From contig BTPP01000003.1 of NCBI GenBank assembly GCA_037102815.1, positions 2,418,001 to 2,482,000 of the forward strand: a DNA stretch of 64,000 nt, given 5' to 3'. The DNA comes from Neurospora intermedia (Eukaryota; Ascomycota; Sordariomycetes; Sordariales; Sordariaceae). Made by a program: the position numbers and the translations under genes. A model generated the notes under the pieces. It saw only the letters and a list, made by a program, of their open reading frames with translations. It ran no database searches and was not told where the DNA came from. The stretch's first letter is position 1. Every line of letters begins with the position of its first letter. This document shows positions 61,985 through 64,000 of the stretch, piece after piece.

Positions 61985-64000
61985 TGTAACGGGTCTACTA
62001 GAGTATTGCACAGCGAGCAGTCGTGTGTGGTTGAAATACTATATTTAACAAAGAGAGCAAGGGAAGATTGCACTAAAAGGGTATAGTTGAAAGAAGGTTT
62101 TATAGTCGGGCGTACGGGCCAGGCAAATATATAGATCCAACTAATTAGGAGGCGTACATCCTTATCGATACGATCTATCCCGTCTTAATAGACTTAATAA
62201 AGCCGAGTCTTTAATCCTAGGCGCTAGCCCTATAATATTACCCCCCTACTCCTCCCCTTTGGGGAGCGTGCTCTACCGCACTAGAAAGTACTCTACTAAA
62301 ATATATAAAGAAATGACTAAAATCCCTTACAATTACTCCTAGCTAAATACCTAGTTAAATAGGTACGAGTAATAATACTAGAAAAGAAAAATCTCTTTAT
62401 CTGAGCCCCCAAACAAACGCTACACAATTCCCTACCCTCTACCCGAATTGGTAGTAGTATACTGCTACCCTTATCGAGCTATACCCCGGCTGAAGTACTA
62501 AGATTGAATTAGGGGATATTTTTAGATTTTGCTTATCCGGGGACCCTTCGCCGTACTATATTTATAGTAGAGACGAGTTGAATTAAGGCTATTACTTAAT
62601 GTTTCGTATTACTCTACTTTTCCTACTAGTAGGAGTTGCCTTTAAGTAGACTCGTTATACCTCTCGCTAAAGGCGGCCTTAATAAATCCTTATACTTACG
62701 AAATATTATATTTATTACCCTTTAATAGTTATATATTGTAGTAAATACTAATATTAAGTTAATTATAGTAGAGAAGTATAGTCTAAGGGTTTACTATACT
62801 ACTAATATAAAGCGAATTAGCGCCTTTAACGTTGTAGCTTTACTTCGCCCAGCTGCTAGAGACTCCTCCTTTTAAATCCCTAGTTAGCGCTCCCTTTACT
62901 ATAGTTTTATTAGGGTCGTCTCTAACGAATCTTTATTTAATCCGAATCTTCCTCCTCTTCTAAATCGTTATTATTATAGCCGTCTAAGCCCCTACCGGAT
63001 TGCAAGCGGACCGTATTCATCTTCGATATCCGAAGGCACTTTTTAAACTAATACAATCTACTACCGTAGTTGGTATATTTACCCTCCTTCTTCCATTTAT
63101 TCTTCTACTTCTAGGATACGTTATTATTCTCCTTTATCCTTAATAGAGTAGTATAATTAATAAAAGTATCTATAGGATTACTAATATTATCATTAACTGA
63201 ATATCTCAATAATATTACAATCGAAACAAAAAAGGCGTTGCTATTAAAACGGCGGAAGTATTCTAGTAATAATAAATACTATTTAGGTACGTCGATTCTT
63301 TCTAAGAGCCATTATTTCTAATTATTATTCAAAGTAGTAGTAAATTAGCTAACTTTAGTTACTTCTAACTAGGAATTAGTATAGGCGCAGTAGAATATTT
63401 CTTTAAATCGGATAAGGAATGCTACTATCGATTCGCCTAACTTCTAACGAAGTCGGTAGAATTCTTAACTAACTCTTCTAACCGTATTAGAGTTACTATA
63501 TATAAGTTTAAACTTTTTAATAAGCTCTTAAGGAGATTGAGGCGACGCAGCAAAAGTAACGAGCGGCTTTTTAATAACAGACGACAGGTAAGCGAATAAA
63601 TAATAGAATTACACTTCTATATCGCCAATAGCGGGTCTATCTACGTGGAGTTTCGCCTGCGCGCTTAAAACCCAGGTTTCGAACTCCTCTTTGCTCCTTG
63701 AGAATTTTTCGAATTAAGAGAGCACCTATTTGGGCACGGCGGCGGGTTTCGAGATAACTTTATTTAGCAACGTTTGGAAGGCGGTCGTAAATTATTATAA
63801 ACGTTTTTAGGGATCCTAAGACTACGGAATTGCGGGGAAGGCGGTTGGTATTATTATTAAGAGGGACGGGGGTTTAAATAGTAGTACAGTAGATAGGAGA
63901 CTCTTTAGGCGTACTTACGAGAGGTTGGTAATAGTATTAACTTAAAAAGAGGGTCAAATATAATATAATAGGTCTATTAGAGTATTATATAGCGAATAGT
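61985..64000. mobile_element. LTR-type element E5 (fossil, runs off the window)
   Basis: Begins TGTAACGGGTCTACTAG at 61,985 and the same sequence recurs at 63,964 (TATAATAGGTCTATTAG), 37 bases of which are visible before the window ends; every difference is a transition. The first copy interrupts the E3 pol region. If these are the starts of two LTRs, LTR plus internal part is only 1,979 bp, which is a small, non-autonomous (TRIM/LARD-like) element or one with an internal deletion. The first LTR probably ends near 62,248, after which a tRNA-like primer-site candidate occurs (about 62,258-62,295). No gag or pol signal was recognised inside. Confidence 0.55.
63964..64000. repeat. start of the second E5 LTR copy
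   Basis: Direct repeat of 61,985-62,021, cut by the window end. Confidence 0.65.

Noticed and set aside
62455-62510. Second tRNA-like stretch in E5 (complement begins GGGGTATAGCTCGATAAGGG)
   Set aside because: The opening resembles an acceptor stem plus A box, but the D and T stems do not pair, so it is not called as a tRNA.

Overview
The window reads as nuclear DNA of a filamentous ascomycete (Pezizomycotina; the HMG-box, ATG11 and acetyltransferase proteins look most like Sordariomycetes/Hypocreales, which is inference without a search). Introns are short (54-103 nt) with GTRNGY-type donors and CTAAC/CTGAC branch sites. The window has two compartments. Positions 1 to about 17.3 kb are a normal, GC-balanced gene region. 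From about 17.4 kb to the end it is very AT-rich, coding signal is riddled with stops, and CpA/TpG dinucleotides are visibly scarce while CpG survives: the mark of repeat-induced point mutation (RIP).

Gene region: an NHP6-type HMG-box chromatin protein (984-1590, minus, three exons); a CENP-H-like inner kinetochore protein (4684-5511, minus); ATG11, the selective-autophagy scaffold (6552-11005, plus, three exons; the 5' two exons are small); mitochondrial ribosomal protein bL9m (11650-12721, minus, three exons); and an alcohol-acetyltransferase-like enzyme (14481-15942, minus, first exon not found). CENP-H and ATG11 are divergent over a 1.04 kb shared spacer; ATG11 and bL9m are convergent. 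These are unrelated housekeeping functions, not an operon-like cluster. A roughly 0.5 kb terminal-inverted-repeat element (13.52-14.03 kb) separates the acetyltransferase from the housekeeping genes, so that gene sits on a 3 kb GC island at the edge of the heterochromatin-like block.

Repeat region: a Tc1/mariner relic (17.50-18.90 kb), then a stack of nested retroelements. An outer Gypsy element (E3, probable LTR from 19,366, plus strand) holds Gypsy element E4 (20,213-29,547, minus strand, 340 bp LTRs, 5 bp target duplication cgtac) and Gypsy chromovirus-like element E1 (32,526-61,495, plus strand, 256 bp LTRs, target duplication gcacc/gtacc). E1 in turn holds a second, unusually large Gypsy-like element E2 (35,809-57,570, plus strand, 696 bp LTRs, target duplication atatt), and E2 holds a Tad1-like LINE (about 48,870-55,255, minus strand). 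E3 resumes at 61,501 with the sequence that follows its protease region and is cut again at 61,985 by element E5, which repeats its own start 1,979 bp later at 63,964 and runs off the window. All of these are fossils with very many breaks. The nesting gives the relative order of insertion: E3 first, then E4, E1 and E5 (mutual order unknown), E2 after E1, LINE after E2. No tRNA, rRNA, CRISPR or intact mobile element was found.
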